A DNA stretch of 64,000 nucleotides from Pseudomonas sp. (GTDB lineage Bacteria; Pseudomonadota; Gammaproteobacteria; Pseudomonadales; Pseudomonadaceae), in NCBI RefSeq assembly GCF_028293835.1, contig NZ_JAQGNX010000037.1, positions 17,053-81,052 of the forward strand. Reading direction: 5' to 3'. Shown here one piece after another: positions 48,888 through 57,426 of the stretch. The position numbers and the translations under genes were made by a program. Numbering within the stretch: the first letter of the stretch is position 1; each line of letters begins with the position of its first letter. The notes beneath the pieces are model-generated. The model saw only the letters and a program-made list of their open reading frames with translations, had not been told where the DNA came from and made no database searches.

Positions 48888-49598
48888 TCACGTCAGGCCG
48901 TGTTCCTGCAAATATATAAACAGGCTCGCATCATTGCTAAGGCCCAGTTTGCGCATTGCACTGACTTTTTGCGCACTGACCGTTTGTTTGCTGCGGCTGA
49001 GGTGCGTGGCAATTTCCCCCACCGAACGACCGGCTGCCAACAAGCGCAGCACTTCAGACTCCTTGGGCGAGAGCTGTTCATGGGAGATCAGTGTATCGGT
49101 ACCAAAATCGGTCGCCTCGCGCAGTATTCGCGTCACTGAATCTGCAACAAACTGTTTACCCTGGCATATGCATTCAATGGCAGCAGGCAGCTCGCCCGCC
49201 AGACTGGCTTTACTCAGCAATGCATTGACGCCCACTGCAAGGATTGAGCGAAACAGCCCCGGGTTGTTGAGCATGGTCACGACCACAATAGGCAGCTGTG
49301 GGTAGTCACGGCGCACCCGTTGCAACAACCGCAACCCATCGTTCTGCACATCGCAAGGCATCATGAAGTCTGTCACCAGCACATCACAGCTGTGGCGTTT
49401 CAAGGCATCGACCAGCTCGCTTGGCGAACTGGCCTCAGCCACCACCTTGGCATGGCTGTGCTGCTCAAGCACCACCCGCAACCCAATTAGAAAAATAGGG
49501 TGATCGTCTGCCAGGATGATCCGTAACGGTGTATCAGTAGCAGCGTCCACGTCAGGCTCCTTTTCGGCGGACAAGGGCTGTTGTTTTTTCTCTGTCAT
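48888..49598 (-). CDS. LuxR/NarL-type response regulator (RocA-like)
   Basis: A 236-residue transcription regulator with an N-terminal extension, a REC domain with D77 (LVTDFMMP), and a C-terminal LuxR HTH (LSPKESEVLRLLAAGRSVGEIATHLSRSKQTVSAQKVSAMRKLG). It is the probable output partner of the hybrid sensor next door, by analogy with RocA1. It is divergent from the DUF3509 gene and convergent with the REC-EAL gene, with no terminator between the two stop codons. Confidence 0.9.
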   Translation of the reverse strand: MTEKKQQPLSAEKEPDVDAATDTPLRIILADDHPIFLIGLRVVLEQHSHAKVVAEASSPSELVDALKRHSCDVLVTDFMMPCDVQNDGLRLLQRVRRDYPQLPIVVVTMLNNPGLFRSILAVGVNALLSKASLAGELPAAIECICQGKQFVADSVTRILREATDFGTDTLISHEQLSPKESEVLRLLAAGRSVGEIATHLSRSKQTVSAQKVSAMRKLGLSNDASLFIYLQEHGLT

Positions 49599-49733
49599 GG
49601 TCGTCAGGCATGCTCATGGTCCCGCTCTGGCTGAGGTAGCGGGCAATCACCTCGCTCACATGAGAAGAACTTTCTCATTGTACCGATGGTCATTGATAAG
49701 CACCTTGCATTCAAACTGTCGAGTGGTGACTAG

Positions 49734-50030
49734 ATGGAAAATATCGGCTTACTGCTTAGCGAAGCCCTGACACCTTATCAGGCAACTCTGGGGCCGGCGG
49801 GCGCAAATGGCGAACGCGTAGTCACTTTGAAAAATGTGGCCGGTGCAATTGTGATTGAGCGCACGCTATGTATGGCGCAGCTTCGAGACAAACGCCAACT
49901 GACGGATGTGGTGGATGGATTTCATCGCGATCTGCTGATTGCCGAAGGCCGGATAGAGCCGTGCGTGGTGGCGGCCATGCGTCACGCCACCCAGGCGCAG
50001 GTTTTTACCTCGTTTCAAGCTTTTAATTGA
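49734..50030 (+). CDS. DUF3509 family protein
   Basis: A 98-residue protein of a Pseudomonas family of unknown function (MENIGLLLSEALTPYQATLGP, VVDGFHRDLLIAEGRIEP). No signal peptide or membrane segment is seen. It is a single gene ending at the terminator at 50141. Confidence 0.83.
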   Translation: MENIGLLLSEALTPYQATLGPAGANGERVVTLKNVAGAIVIERTLCMAQLRDKRQLTDVVDGFHRDLLIAEGRIEPCVVAAMRHATQAQVFTSFQAFN

Positions 50031-50140
50031 TTGCGCCGGGAACCTTACTCACATTCGATGCTCTGATTTATTACGGCAGGTACAAGCATTGTGCTCCGGT
50101 GATTGGCACCTGACGTACTGGTCCTGAGGGATCACGGTTT

Positions 50141-50178
50141 GACCCCGAGTAAGTACCCCACTACTCGGGGTTTCTTTT
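50141..50178 (+). terminator. Intrinsic terminator of the DUF3509 gene
   Basis: ACCCCGAGT / ACTCGGGGT 9-bp stem with a 12-nt loop, followed by TTCTTTT. It lies between the convergent DUF3509 gene and the binding-protein gene. Confidence 0.77.
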
Positions 50179-50202
50179 GCCTGCAATTTGGCGAACAGCG
50201 CT

Positions 50203-51087
50203 TCATGGGCTTTCAAAAAACGCCTTGGCGTCCTGCAGGTATTCGCTCCGGGATTGCGGGTCCAGCCAGTCGGCGTAAAAGTCGATGAGTTTGGTTTGGC
50301 GCAAAACCCGCATCTCGCGGTTGATGATGTCTATCGCTTCACGGCCTTTAGGTGTGTCCGAGCAGCCCACATGGGCAAATTGGTATTTAGCCGTCCCCTT
50401 GATTGGATAGAACATTAGGTCCGCTGGGTCCATGTTCTGCTGTGCGGCCTGAAAGCGCGCCTCTGGCCAATAACTGATCAGCGCCTGTAATCGTCCCAGT
50501 CGCTGCATCTGTAGCAAGCTGCCGATTGCATCGTTGCCGTAATGCTTACTGACATTGCCGCCCGGCGATGCATGCAGCATCCGATCGATGTCAGGACCGT
50601 AGCTGCGCTCGGCAACGATTCCGAGCTTGATTGATGGGCTGGCTAGCACCCCCTGCAAATCAATTTGGCCCCTGTCGATAAAGGGGCTGAAACTGCCAAG
50701 GTCTTCTTTGCGAACCACCATGCCATTACTTTTCGTCGCATGGGTGGGGATGGAGTAAATAATGGTCTTGGCTCGTTCGGCGGTCCACAGCAGCGTCGGG
50801 TCGCAGGTGAGTGATGGCTCTTTGAGCATTTGCATCCCGCGGGCGCGGTTAACGTGCATCATCAGGTGGTTGTATTCAGGCATCCGCGCAATCAGCAACG
50901 GCAGCAGCCTATCGATGGAGCCTTGGCCCTGCTGCGGGCCGGCAAATATGGTCAGGGGAGGAAAGTCGCGCAGCAGCCATATCAGTGTGTCTTTCGCCAT
51001 GACCATTTGCGGCATGCACAAGAGGCTCAGGGCGATCAGCAAGATGCTTGAAAAATATCTGCCAGGCAGCAGAGCGCCATAAGCCAT
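50203..51087 (-). CDS. Periplasmic solute-binding-like protein (TIGR02285 type)
   Basis: A 294-residue protein with a signal peptide (about 1-31, SSILLIALSLLCMPQMVMA) and a two-lobe SBP_bac_3-like fold (DTLIWLLRDFPPLTIF, SPSIKLGIVAERSYGPDIDRML, INREMRVLRQTKLIDFYADWL). No transporter genes lie nearby, so it is not clearly part of an ABC system. Solitary proteins of this kind in Pseudomonas are of unknown role. It is divergent from yaeQ with a 247-bp gap in which no other feature is seen. Confidence 0.82.
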   Translation of the reverse strand: MAYGALLPGRYFSSILLIALSLLCMPQMVMAKDTLIWLLRDFPPLTIFAGPQQGQGSIDRLLPLLIARMPEYNHLMMHVNRARGMQMLKEPSLTCDPTLLWTAERAKTIIYSIPTHATKSNGMVVRKEDLGSFSPFIDRGQIDLQGVLASPSIKLGIVAERSYGPDIDRMLHASPGGNVSKHYGNDAIGSLLQMQRLGRLQALISYWPEARFQAAQQNMDPADLMFYPIKGTAKYQFAHVGCSDTPKGREAIDIINREMRVLRQTKLIDFYADWLDPQSRSEYLQDAKAFFESP

Positions 51088-51334
51088 TCGCTGATTCCGT
51101 CTACAAAAGTGGCTAAATTACATTGCCATACCAGACGGCGCCATGTCTGTGGCGACGTTGGGGTCGGTACAGTGCTTGATACCACACCAACCACTCAAGC
51201 TTCTACTGCACGCACTTGGCTGGTCGCGTCCGTCCGATAACCGCTTCGCTGAGAAGTTGCTTTAGCATCGGCGTCGTTGAACCGTCCGGCATCGGGTAGA
51301 CTTGTCGCCTTTCTCCGTATCTAGAAGCCCGTTC

Positions 51335-51877
51335 ATGGCCCAGCCGTCCACGACCTACAAAGTCGAACTCCACCTCACCGACCTTGATCGCGGAGTGTAT
51401 GAGAGCGTCAAACAGACGATTGCCCGGCACCCCTCCGAAACCGAAGAGCGCATGACCGTGCGTTTGCTTGCCTACGCCTTCTGGTACAACGAGCAGCTGT
51501 CGTTTGGCCGTGGCCTGTCAGAAGTAGACGAACCAGCACTGTGGGAAAAAAGCCTGGATGATCGCGTTTTGCACTGGATCGAGGTAGGTCAGCCAGACGC
51601 TGATCGTTTGACCTGGTCCTCACGTCGTACCGAACGCACCAGTTTGCTGGCTTACGGTAGCTTGCGTGTCTGGGAAACCAAGGTTATTCCGGTGGCAAAA
51701 AACCTGAAAAACGTCAATATCGCTGCCGTTCCCCAAGACATTCTGGAAGTGCTGGCCAAGGACATGCCACGGGTCATCAAGTGGGACGTGATGATCAGCG
51801 AGGGTACGATTTTCGTTACCGACGACCGTGGCCAGCATGAAGTCCAGTTGCAATGGCTCACCGGCGAGCGCGGCTGA
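51335..51877 (+). CDS. yaeQ: YaeQ family protein
   Basis: A 180-residue protein with a PD-(D/E)XK-like fold (MAQPSTTYKVELHLTDLDRGVY, HPSETEERMTVRLLAYAFW, GLSEVDEPALWEKSLDDRVLHWIEVGQPDADRL). The cellular role is uncertain; E. coli YaeQ can suppress an rfaH defect. ATG 51335 is chosen; an in-frame TTG at 51302 would add eleven residues. recJ follows after 67 bp. Confidence 0.95.
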   Translation: MAQPSTTYKVELHLTDLDRGVYESVKQTIARHPSETEERMTVRLLAYAFWYNEQLSFGRGLSEVDEPALWEKSLDDRVLHWIEVGQPDADRLTWSSRRTERTSLLAYGSLRVWETKVIPVAKNLKNVNIAAVPQDILEVLAKDMPRVIKWDVMISEGTIFVTDDRGQHEVQLQWLTGERG

Positions 51878-51944
51878 CGCTATTGGCAGGATCAGGGCAC
51901 ATTGCCCGGCAGCAAAAAAATAGAAAAATATCAGCGGAAACCGA

Positions 51945-53660
51945 ATGCGTATCGAAGCTCGACTGTTGCCTGACACCCTGCCGTTCCTTGGCGATCTGCC
52001 GCCGTTGTTGACCCGCCTGTATGCTTCGCGCGGTGTGGTGTCGGAGGCTGAACTGGACAAGAGTCTGGCGCGGCTGATCCCGTATCAACAACTGAAAGGC
52101 ATTGAGACGGCGGTCGATCTGCTAGTGATCGCGCTGAAACAACGCCAGCGCATCTTGATCGTCGGTGACTTCGACGCCGACGGGGCGACCGCCAGTACTG
52201 TAGGCGTAATAGGCCTGCGTCTGTTTGGCGCGGCGCATGTCGACTATCTGGTACCAAACCGCTTCGAATATGGCTACGGCCTTACCCCGGAGATTGTCGC
52301 GGTTGCACTGGAGCGTCAGCCCCAATTGCTTATCACCGTGGACAATGGGATTTCCAGTGTTGAGGGCGTTGCAGCGGCCAAGGCGGCGGGTTTGACGGTG
52401 CTGGTTACCGATCACCACTTGCCTGGCCATGAACTACCGGCAGCCGACGCCATCGTCAATCCCAATCAGCCCGGCTGTGAATTTCCCAGCAAGGCGCTCG
52501 CCGGCGTTGGGGTGATTTTCTACGTCCTGATGGCATTGCGTGCGCGCCTGCGTGACACCGGTTATTTCGAGGCTAATCAACAAACCCAACCCAACCTGGG
52601 CGAGCTTCTGGATCTGGTTGCCCTGGGCAGCGTTGCTGACGTGGTGCCGCTGGACGCCAATAATCGCATTCTGGTGCACCAAGGCCTGCTGCGCATTCGT
52701 GCCGGACGCGCGCGGCCGGGGCTCAAGGCGATCCTTGACGTCGCCCGTCGGGAAGCCGCCCGCATTACCTCCACCGACCTGGGATTCATCATCGGTCCGC
52801 GCTTGAACGCTGCGGGTCGATTGGATGACATGAGCCTGGGCATCGAGTGTCTGCTGTGTGAAGACGAAACATTGGCGCGAGAAATGGCCGGACGTCTCGA
52901 TGAGCTGAACCAGGACCGCAAATCCATCGAGCAAGGCATGCAGCGCGAGGCGTTGGCCCAGTTGAAGGACCTGCCGCTGGAGTCCATGCCTTTCGGCTTG
53001 TGCCTGTTCGAAACCGACTGGCACCAAGGCGTGATCGGCATCCTGGCTTCACGCATGAAAGAGCGTTATCACCGTCCGACCATTGCATTTGCCAGCGCCG
53101 GGGAGGGCGTGCTCAAGGGCTCGGCGCGTTCAGTGCCGGGCTTTCATATACGCGATGCGCTGGACGCGGTTGCGGCAAAGCACCCGGAGCTGATCAGCAA
53201 GTTTGGTGGCCATGCAATGGCGGCAGGACTGTCGTTGCCAGAAGCGAATTTTCCCGCGTTTGCCCAGGCCTTCGACGCTGAAGTGCGTCGTCAATTGAAC
53301 GAAGAAGACCTGACCGGACGATTGTTGTCCGATGGCAGCCTGGCCATAGAAGAATTTCACCTGGAGTTGGCCCGCGCACTGCGCAATGCCGGTCCTTGGG
53401 GTCAGCATTTTCCCGAGCCGCTGTTTCACGGTGTGTTCCAACTGGTCGAACAGCGTATTGTCGGTGAACGGCACCTGAAAATGGTGCTGAAAAGTGAATG
53501 CGGCTCACTGAAACTCGACGGCATCGCGTTCAGCGTGGACCGCGATATCTGGCCGAATCCGACTATCCGTTGGGTGGAACTGGCCTACAAACTGGACCTC
53601 AATGAGTTTCGTGGCAACGAAACGGTTCAGCTATTGGTGGCACACATCGCGCCGCGTTAA
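51945..53660 (+). CDS. recJ: Single-stranded-DNA-specific exonuclease RecJ
   Basis: A 5'-3' ssDNA exonuclease in recombination and mismatch repair. The 571 residues hold a DHH domain with GDFDADGATA (metal site), TVDNGIS and VTDHHLP, then a DHHA1 domain (KGSARSVPGFHIRDAL, KFGGHAMAAGLSL) and a C-terminal OB region. Length and motifs are standard. It lies between yaeQ and the OYE gene. Confidence 0.97.
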   Translation: MRIEARLLPDTLPFLGDLPPLLTRLYASRGVVSEAELDKSLARLIPYQQLKGIETAVDLLVIALKQRQRILIVGDFDADGATASTVGVIGLRLFGAAHVDYLVPNRFEYGYGLTPEIVAVALERQPQLLITVDNGISSVEGVAAAKAAGLTVLVTDHHLPGHELPAADAIVNPNQPGCEFPSKALAGVGVIFYVLMALRARLRDTGYFEANQQTQPNLGELLDLVALGSVADVVPLDANNRILVHQGLLRIRAGRARPGLKAILDVARREAARITSTDLGFIIGPRLNAAGRLDDMSLGIECLLCEDETLAREMAGRLDELNQDRKSIEQGMQREALAQLKDLPLESMPFGLCLFETDWHQGVIGILASRMKERYHRPTIAFASAGEGVLKGSARSVPGFHIRDALDAVAAKHPELISKFGGHAMAAGLSLPEANFPAFAQAFDAEVRRQLNEEDLTGRLLSDGSLAIEEFHLELARALRNAGPWGQHFPEPLFHGVFQLVEQRIVGERHLKMVLKSECGSLKLDGIAFSVDRDIWPNPTIRWVELAYKLDLNEFRGNETVQLLVAHIAPR

Positions 53661-53780
53661 TGCCGCTTCGCCAGGAATGCACGAACACTCGCGAGGTCGG
53701 ACTGTCTACTAGGCTCTAAGCACTGTCGGAAACGTCAGCTAGTAACCTTCGCACGCTGCCTGTTAACTTGAGAGGTGACC

Positions 53781-54887
53781 ATGAGCCTGCTGCTTGAACC
53801 CTTTACCATTCGCCAACTGACCCTGCTCAACCGCATCGCGGTGTCGCCGATGTGTCAGTACTCCTGCGTCGACGGCTTGGCCAACGACTGGCATCTGGTC
53901 CATCTCGGCAGCCGCGCCGTGGGTGGCGCCGGCTTGATTTTCACCGAGGCCACCGCTGTCACCGAAGACAGCCGCATTACCCCTGAAGACTTAGGGTTAT
54001 GGAACGACGAACAAATCGAGCCGTTGCAACGGATTACCCGCTTCATCACTGCCCAAGGCGCGGTGGCCGGTATTCAACTGGCGCACGCCGGGCGTAAATC
54101 GAGCACCTGGCGGCCGTGGATCGGCAAGCATGGCAGCGTGCCGCTCAGCGAAGGCGGTTGGGTGCCGGTGGGTCCTTCGCCCATCGCATTTGATCCGCAA
54201 CACACCGCGCCGACCCAACTGGAAGAAAGCGAAATCCAGGGGATAATTGTCGCCTTCGTCGAAGCTGCCAAACGCGCGTTGATTGCCGGATTTAAAGTGG
54301 TCGAACTGCACGCAGCCCACGGTTATCTGCTGCATCAATTCCTGTCACCCATCAGTAATCAACGTCGCGACCAATACGGCGGATCGTTTGAAAACCGTAT
54401 TCGTCTGACCTTGCAAGTGACCGAAGCGGTGAGGGCTGTCTGGCCGCAAGAACTGCCGTTGTTCGTGCGGGTTTCTGCGACCGATTGGGTGGAGGACGGC
54501 TGGAACCCGGATGAAACCGTCGAACTGGCGCGGCGCTTGAAAGACTTGGGCGTGGACCTGATAGACGTGTCTTCGGGCGGCACGGCGGCGAAAGCGGAAA
54601 TCCCGGTTGGTCCGGGCTACCAGACGCGCTTCGCCGAGCGTGTGCGCAAAGAGTCCGGCATCGCCACTGGTACCGTGGGCATGATCACCGAACCGGCACA
54701 GGCCGAACACATCCTGCGCACCGGCCAGGCCGACTTGATTTTGCTCGCACGGGAACTGCTGCGTGATCCGTACTGGCCTCTTCATGCCGACGACGATCTC
54801 GGCGGCCGCAAAGCCATCTGGCCCGCCCAATACCAACGCGCCACCCACCGTGACCAACCGATCCACGAGTCTGATTTGCGCGATTGA
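53781..54887 (+). CDS. NADH:flavin oxidoreductase, Old Yellow Enzyme of the YqjM class
   Basis: FMN enzyme reducing activated C=C bonds with NAD(P)H. The 368 residues form a TIM barrel with the redox cysteine C25 of the YqjM class (VSPMCQYSCVDG), GIQLAHAGRKSS, HAAHGYLLHQFLSP (the His pair) and SNQRRDQYGGSFENR. The start ATG at 53781 follows GAGAGG; a GTG two codons upstream is possible. The substrate in the cell is unknown. It is a single gene. Confidence 0.94.
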   Translation: MSLLLEPFTIRQLTLLNRIAVSPMCQYSCVDGLANDWHLVHLGSRAVGGAGLIFTEATAVTEDSRITPEDLGLWNDEQIEPLQRITRFITAQGAVAGIQLAHAGRKSSTWRPWIGKHGSVPLSEGGWVPVGPSPIAFDPQHTAPTQLEESEIQGIIVAFVEAAKRALIAGFKVVELHAAHGYLLHQFLSPISNQRRDQYGGSFENRIRLTLQVTEAVRAVWPQELPLFVRVSATDWVEDGWNPDETVELARRLKDLGVDLIDVSSGGTAAKAEIPVGPGYQTRFAERVRKESGIATGTVGMITEPAQAEHILRTGQADLILLARELLRDPYWPLHADDDLGGRKAIWPAQYQRATHRDQPIHESDLRD

Positions 54888-54893
54888 GTGAAT

Positions 54894-54918
54894 AGGCGGC
54901 GCGCCAGACACGCCGCCT
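54894..54918 (+). terminator. Hairpin after the OYE gene
   Basis: AGGCGGC / GCCGCCT perfect 7-bp stem with an 11-nt loop right after the stop codon. No U-tract follows, so termination is uncertain. Confidence 0.35.
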
Positions 54919-54919
54919 G

Positions 54920-54944
54920 CTTCGCCAACACGTTGGCTCCACAG
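54920..54944. repeat. Half copy of the REP/REPIN-like repeat, copy 7
   Basis: Right arm only: CTTCGCCAACACGTTGGCTC followed by CACAG, lacking the TAC before CAG. No left arm is present. Confidence 0.65.
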
Positions 54945-55173
54945 TTTTTCCGGGACAGCGTTGGATTCGGGAAGCCCACAGAAAACCTAAACGCCAGCCT
55001 CCCGACTGAGTAGGTCACTGACCCACGGATTAACGCTTTTATCTAATCCATCCTCATCGCTGTACTCAATTCGGGCGGATAGACTTTGTATTCAGGTGCC
55101 GGCCGCATTTCGGCCATCCCTTCGGGGCCAAAAATCCTCTCGAAACATCAATCTAAGGCCTGAGAGGCTGGGC

Positions 55174-55179
55174 TATACT
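55174..55179 (+). promoter_or_regulatory. Possible -10 element of the wsp operon
   Basis: TATACT 78 bp before the wspA start. No matching -35 was found; it may depend on an activator or be chance. Confidence 0.3.
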
Positions 55180-55257
55180 CAGCCAGCTTTGGGCCGATGG
55201 TCGGTCCACTTCTTGAACGCGCCAGTGCTGTCGCGTTGAACTCTTGAGGTCAGGACT

Positions 55258-56880
55258 GTGAAGAATTGGACATTGCGCCAGCGTATTGCCGCGAGTTTCG
55301 CTGTAATCATCGCCATTATGCTGTTGATGGTCGTCGTGTCGTATTCCCGACTGTTATCCATTGAATCCAGCGAAGAAAAGGTCCGCACCGACGCGTTGCC
55401 GGGCCTTTACTACAGCACCACGGTGCGCGGCGCCTGGGTCAACAGCTATCTGGCTACGTTGCGCCTGTTCGGCGAAGACGAGGGCCGAGTGCTCACGCCC
55501 GCCGAGTTGGACATGTTCAAGGGCTTTGAGGATCAACTGGTTGCCGAATTGAACGGCTATAAAAAGACCATCTTTGATCAGGAAGACCAGATCCGTTTCG
55601 ACGCGTTCGAACAGCAGCACGCGGCGTACAAAAAGATTTCCGAAGAGGTCCTCGCGCTTTATCAGACCAACGACTTCGCTAAGGCACACGGCCTGTTCCT
55701 CTCGCAAATGGCGCCCGCCTGGGATAAGGGCCGTGCGTTCCTCACTACCCTTATTATTAAAAACAAACAACTCGCAGACGACTCAATCGCCTCGATTGAG
55801 GCGGCGGTCTATGAGGCCAAGATCAGCATGGGCATTTCTCTGCTGGTGGCGATTATGGCTGCGGTTATCTGCGGTTTGCTGTTGATGCGCGCGATTATGT
55901 CGCCCATGCGTCGGATCGTCTGGGTTCTCGATGTCATGCGCAGCGGCGACCTGAGCAAGCGTCTGAACCTGGGTCGCAAGGATGAGTTCGACACCGTTGA
56001 GAACGGCTTCAACGATATGATGACCGAGCTGACAAACCTGGTTTCACAGGCTCAGCGTTCGTCTGTGCAAGTCACCACCTCGGTAACTGAAATCGCCGCC
56101 ACCTCCAAGCAGCAGCAGGCCACCGCCACCGAGACCGCCGCCACCACCACGGAAATTGGCGCGACGTCACGGGAAATCGCCGCGACTTCCCGTGATCTGG
56201 TGCGGACTATGACCGAAGTCACTTCGGCTGCAGACCAAGCGTCCAATCTCGCGGGCTCTGGCCAGCAAGGCTTGGCGCGTATGGAAGAAACCATGCATTC
56301 GGTGATGGGTGCTGCAGACCTGGTCAACGCCAAGCTGGCAATCCTCAACGAGAAGGCCGGCAACATCAATCAAGTGGTGGTGACCATCGTCAAAGTCGCC
56401 GACCAGACCAACCTGCTGTCGCTCAACGCAGCCATTGAAGCGGAAAAGGCCGGTGAATACGGACGTGGTTTTGCGGTAGTAGCGACGGAGGTGCGGCGTC
56501 TGGCTGATCAGACCGCCGTTGCCACTTACGACATTGAGCAAATGGTGCGGGAAATTCAGTCAGCGGTGTCCGCTGGTGTGATGGGCATGGACAAGTTTTC
56601 TGAAGAAGTACGTCGTGGTATGTCCGAAGTCACTCAGGTGGGCGAACAGCTGTCGCAGATCATCTATCAGGTTCAGGCGCTGGCGCCGCGAGTATTAATG
56701 GTCAACGAGGGTATGCAAGCCCAGGCCACCGGTGCCGAGCAGATCAATCAGGCCCTGGTGCAGTTGGGCGATGCCAGCAGCCAGACCGTCGATTCGTTAC
56801 GTCAGGCCAGTTTCGCTATCGACGAATTGAGTCAAGTGGCGGTGGGTCTGCGTAGCGGCGTCTCGCGCTTTAAAGTCTGA
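55258..56880 (+). CDS. wspA: Wsp surface-sensing methyl-accepting chemotaxis protein
   Basis: Membrane receptor that starts Wsp signalling on surface contact. The 540 residues begin at GTG 55258 (MKNWTLRQRIAASFAVIIAIML). There is a first membrane helix at about 11-30, a periplasmic four-helix-bundle domain, a second helix at about 190-211 and a HAMP domain. The cytoplasmic MCP domain has the hairpin tip ADQTNLLSLNAAIEAEKAGEYGRGFAVVATEVRRLADQT. It differs from flagellar MCPs by its conserved Pseudomonas WspA sequence and its place at the head of wspABCDEFR. Confidence 0.96.
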   Translation: MKNWTLRQRIAASFAVIIAIMLLMVVVSYSRLLSIESSEEKVRTDALPGLYYSTTVRGAWVNSYLATLRLFGEDEGRVLTPAELDMFKGFEDQLVAELNGYKKTIFDQEDQIRFDAFEQQHAAYKKISEEVLALYQTNDFAKAHGLFLSQMAPAWDKGRAFLTTLIIKNKQLADDSIASIEAAVYEAKISMGISLLVAIMAAVICGLLLMRAIMSPMRRIVWVLDVMRSGDLSKRLNLGRKDEFDTVENGFNDMMTELTNLVSQAQRSSVQVTTSVTEIAATSKQQQATATETAATTTEIGATSREIAATSRDLVRTMTEVTSAADQASNLAGSGQQGLARMEETMHSVMGAADLVNAKLAILNEKAGNINQVVVTIVKVADQTNLLSLNAAIEAEKAGEYGRGFAVVATEVRRLADQTAVATYDIEQMVREIQSAVSAGVMGMDKFSEEVRRGMSEVTQVGEQLSQIIYQVQALAPRVLMVNEGMQAQATGAEQINQALVQLGDASSQTVDSLRQASFAIDELSQVAVGLRSGVSRFKV

Positions 56881-56889
56881 GCACCCGCG

Positions 56890-57426
56890 ATGATCGAGCA
56901 TTCAGCCAGGCGGGGTGTTTCACTGCCGCCGCAAAACAAGCTGTTTTTATTGTTTCGCGTCGGCCAGGAGCGCTACGCGCTGGAGGCCGTCGACATCGCA
57001 GAAGTATTGCCACGCTTGCGGCTCAAGCCCATTGCCCAGACACCGCATTGGGTGGCTGGGGTTTTTGCTCATCGTGGGGTTATCGTGCCGGTCATCGATC
57101 TCAGTGCGCTGACGTTTGGCCAGCCTGCGCACATTCGGACCAGCACGCGTCTGGTACTGGTGCACTATCGGCCGGACGCTGAACGCCCGGGTCGATTGCT
57201 TGGGTTGATGCTGGAACACGCCACCGACACCTTGCGGTGTGCGCCCGGTGAGTTCAAGGAATACGGTGTGGACAACCGCCAGGCGCGCTATTTGGGGCCG
57301 GTGCGTGAAGATGAACACGGTTTGCTGCAATGGGTGCGGGTACAAGACCTGCTCAGCGATCCGGTGCGCGAGTTGCTTTATCCCGAGCCACCCTTGAGCC
57401 TTGAAGCGCTCGAGGATGCACCATGA
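56890..57426 (+). CDS. wspB: CheW-like scaffold protein WspB
   Basis: A 178-residue CheW-domain protein (FRVGQERYALEAVDIAEVLPRLRLKPI, GVFAHRGVIVPVIDLSAL) that links WspA to the kinase WspE. It begins 9 bp after wspA and overlaps wspC by 4 bp (ATGA). Confidence 0.95.
   Translation: MIEHSARRGVSLPPQNKLFLLFRVGQERYALEAVDIAEVLPRLRLKPIAQTPHWVAGVFAHRGVIVPVIDLSALTFGQPAHIRTSTRLVLVHYRPDAERPGRLLGLMLEHATDTLRCAPGEFKEYGVDNRQARYLGPVREDEHGLLQWVRVQDLLSDPVRELLYPEPPLSLEALEDAP

Larger units (their letters stand above)
54888..55257 (+). other. Intergenic region before the wsp operon
   Basis: This 370-bp gap has no gene. It contains a GC hairpin (54894-54918), a half-copy of the palindromic repeat (54920-54944), and a possible -10 TATACT at 55174-55179 without a good -35. 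Confidence 0.5.
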
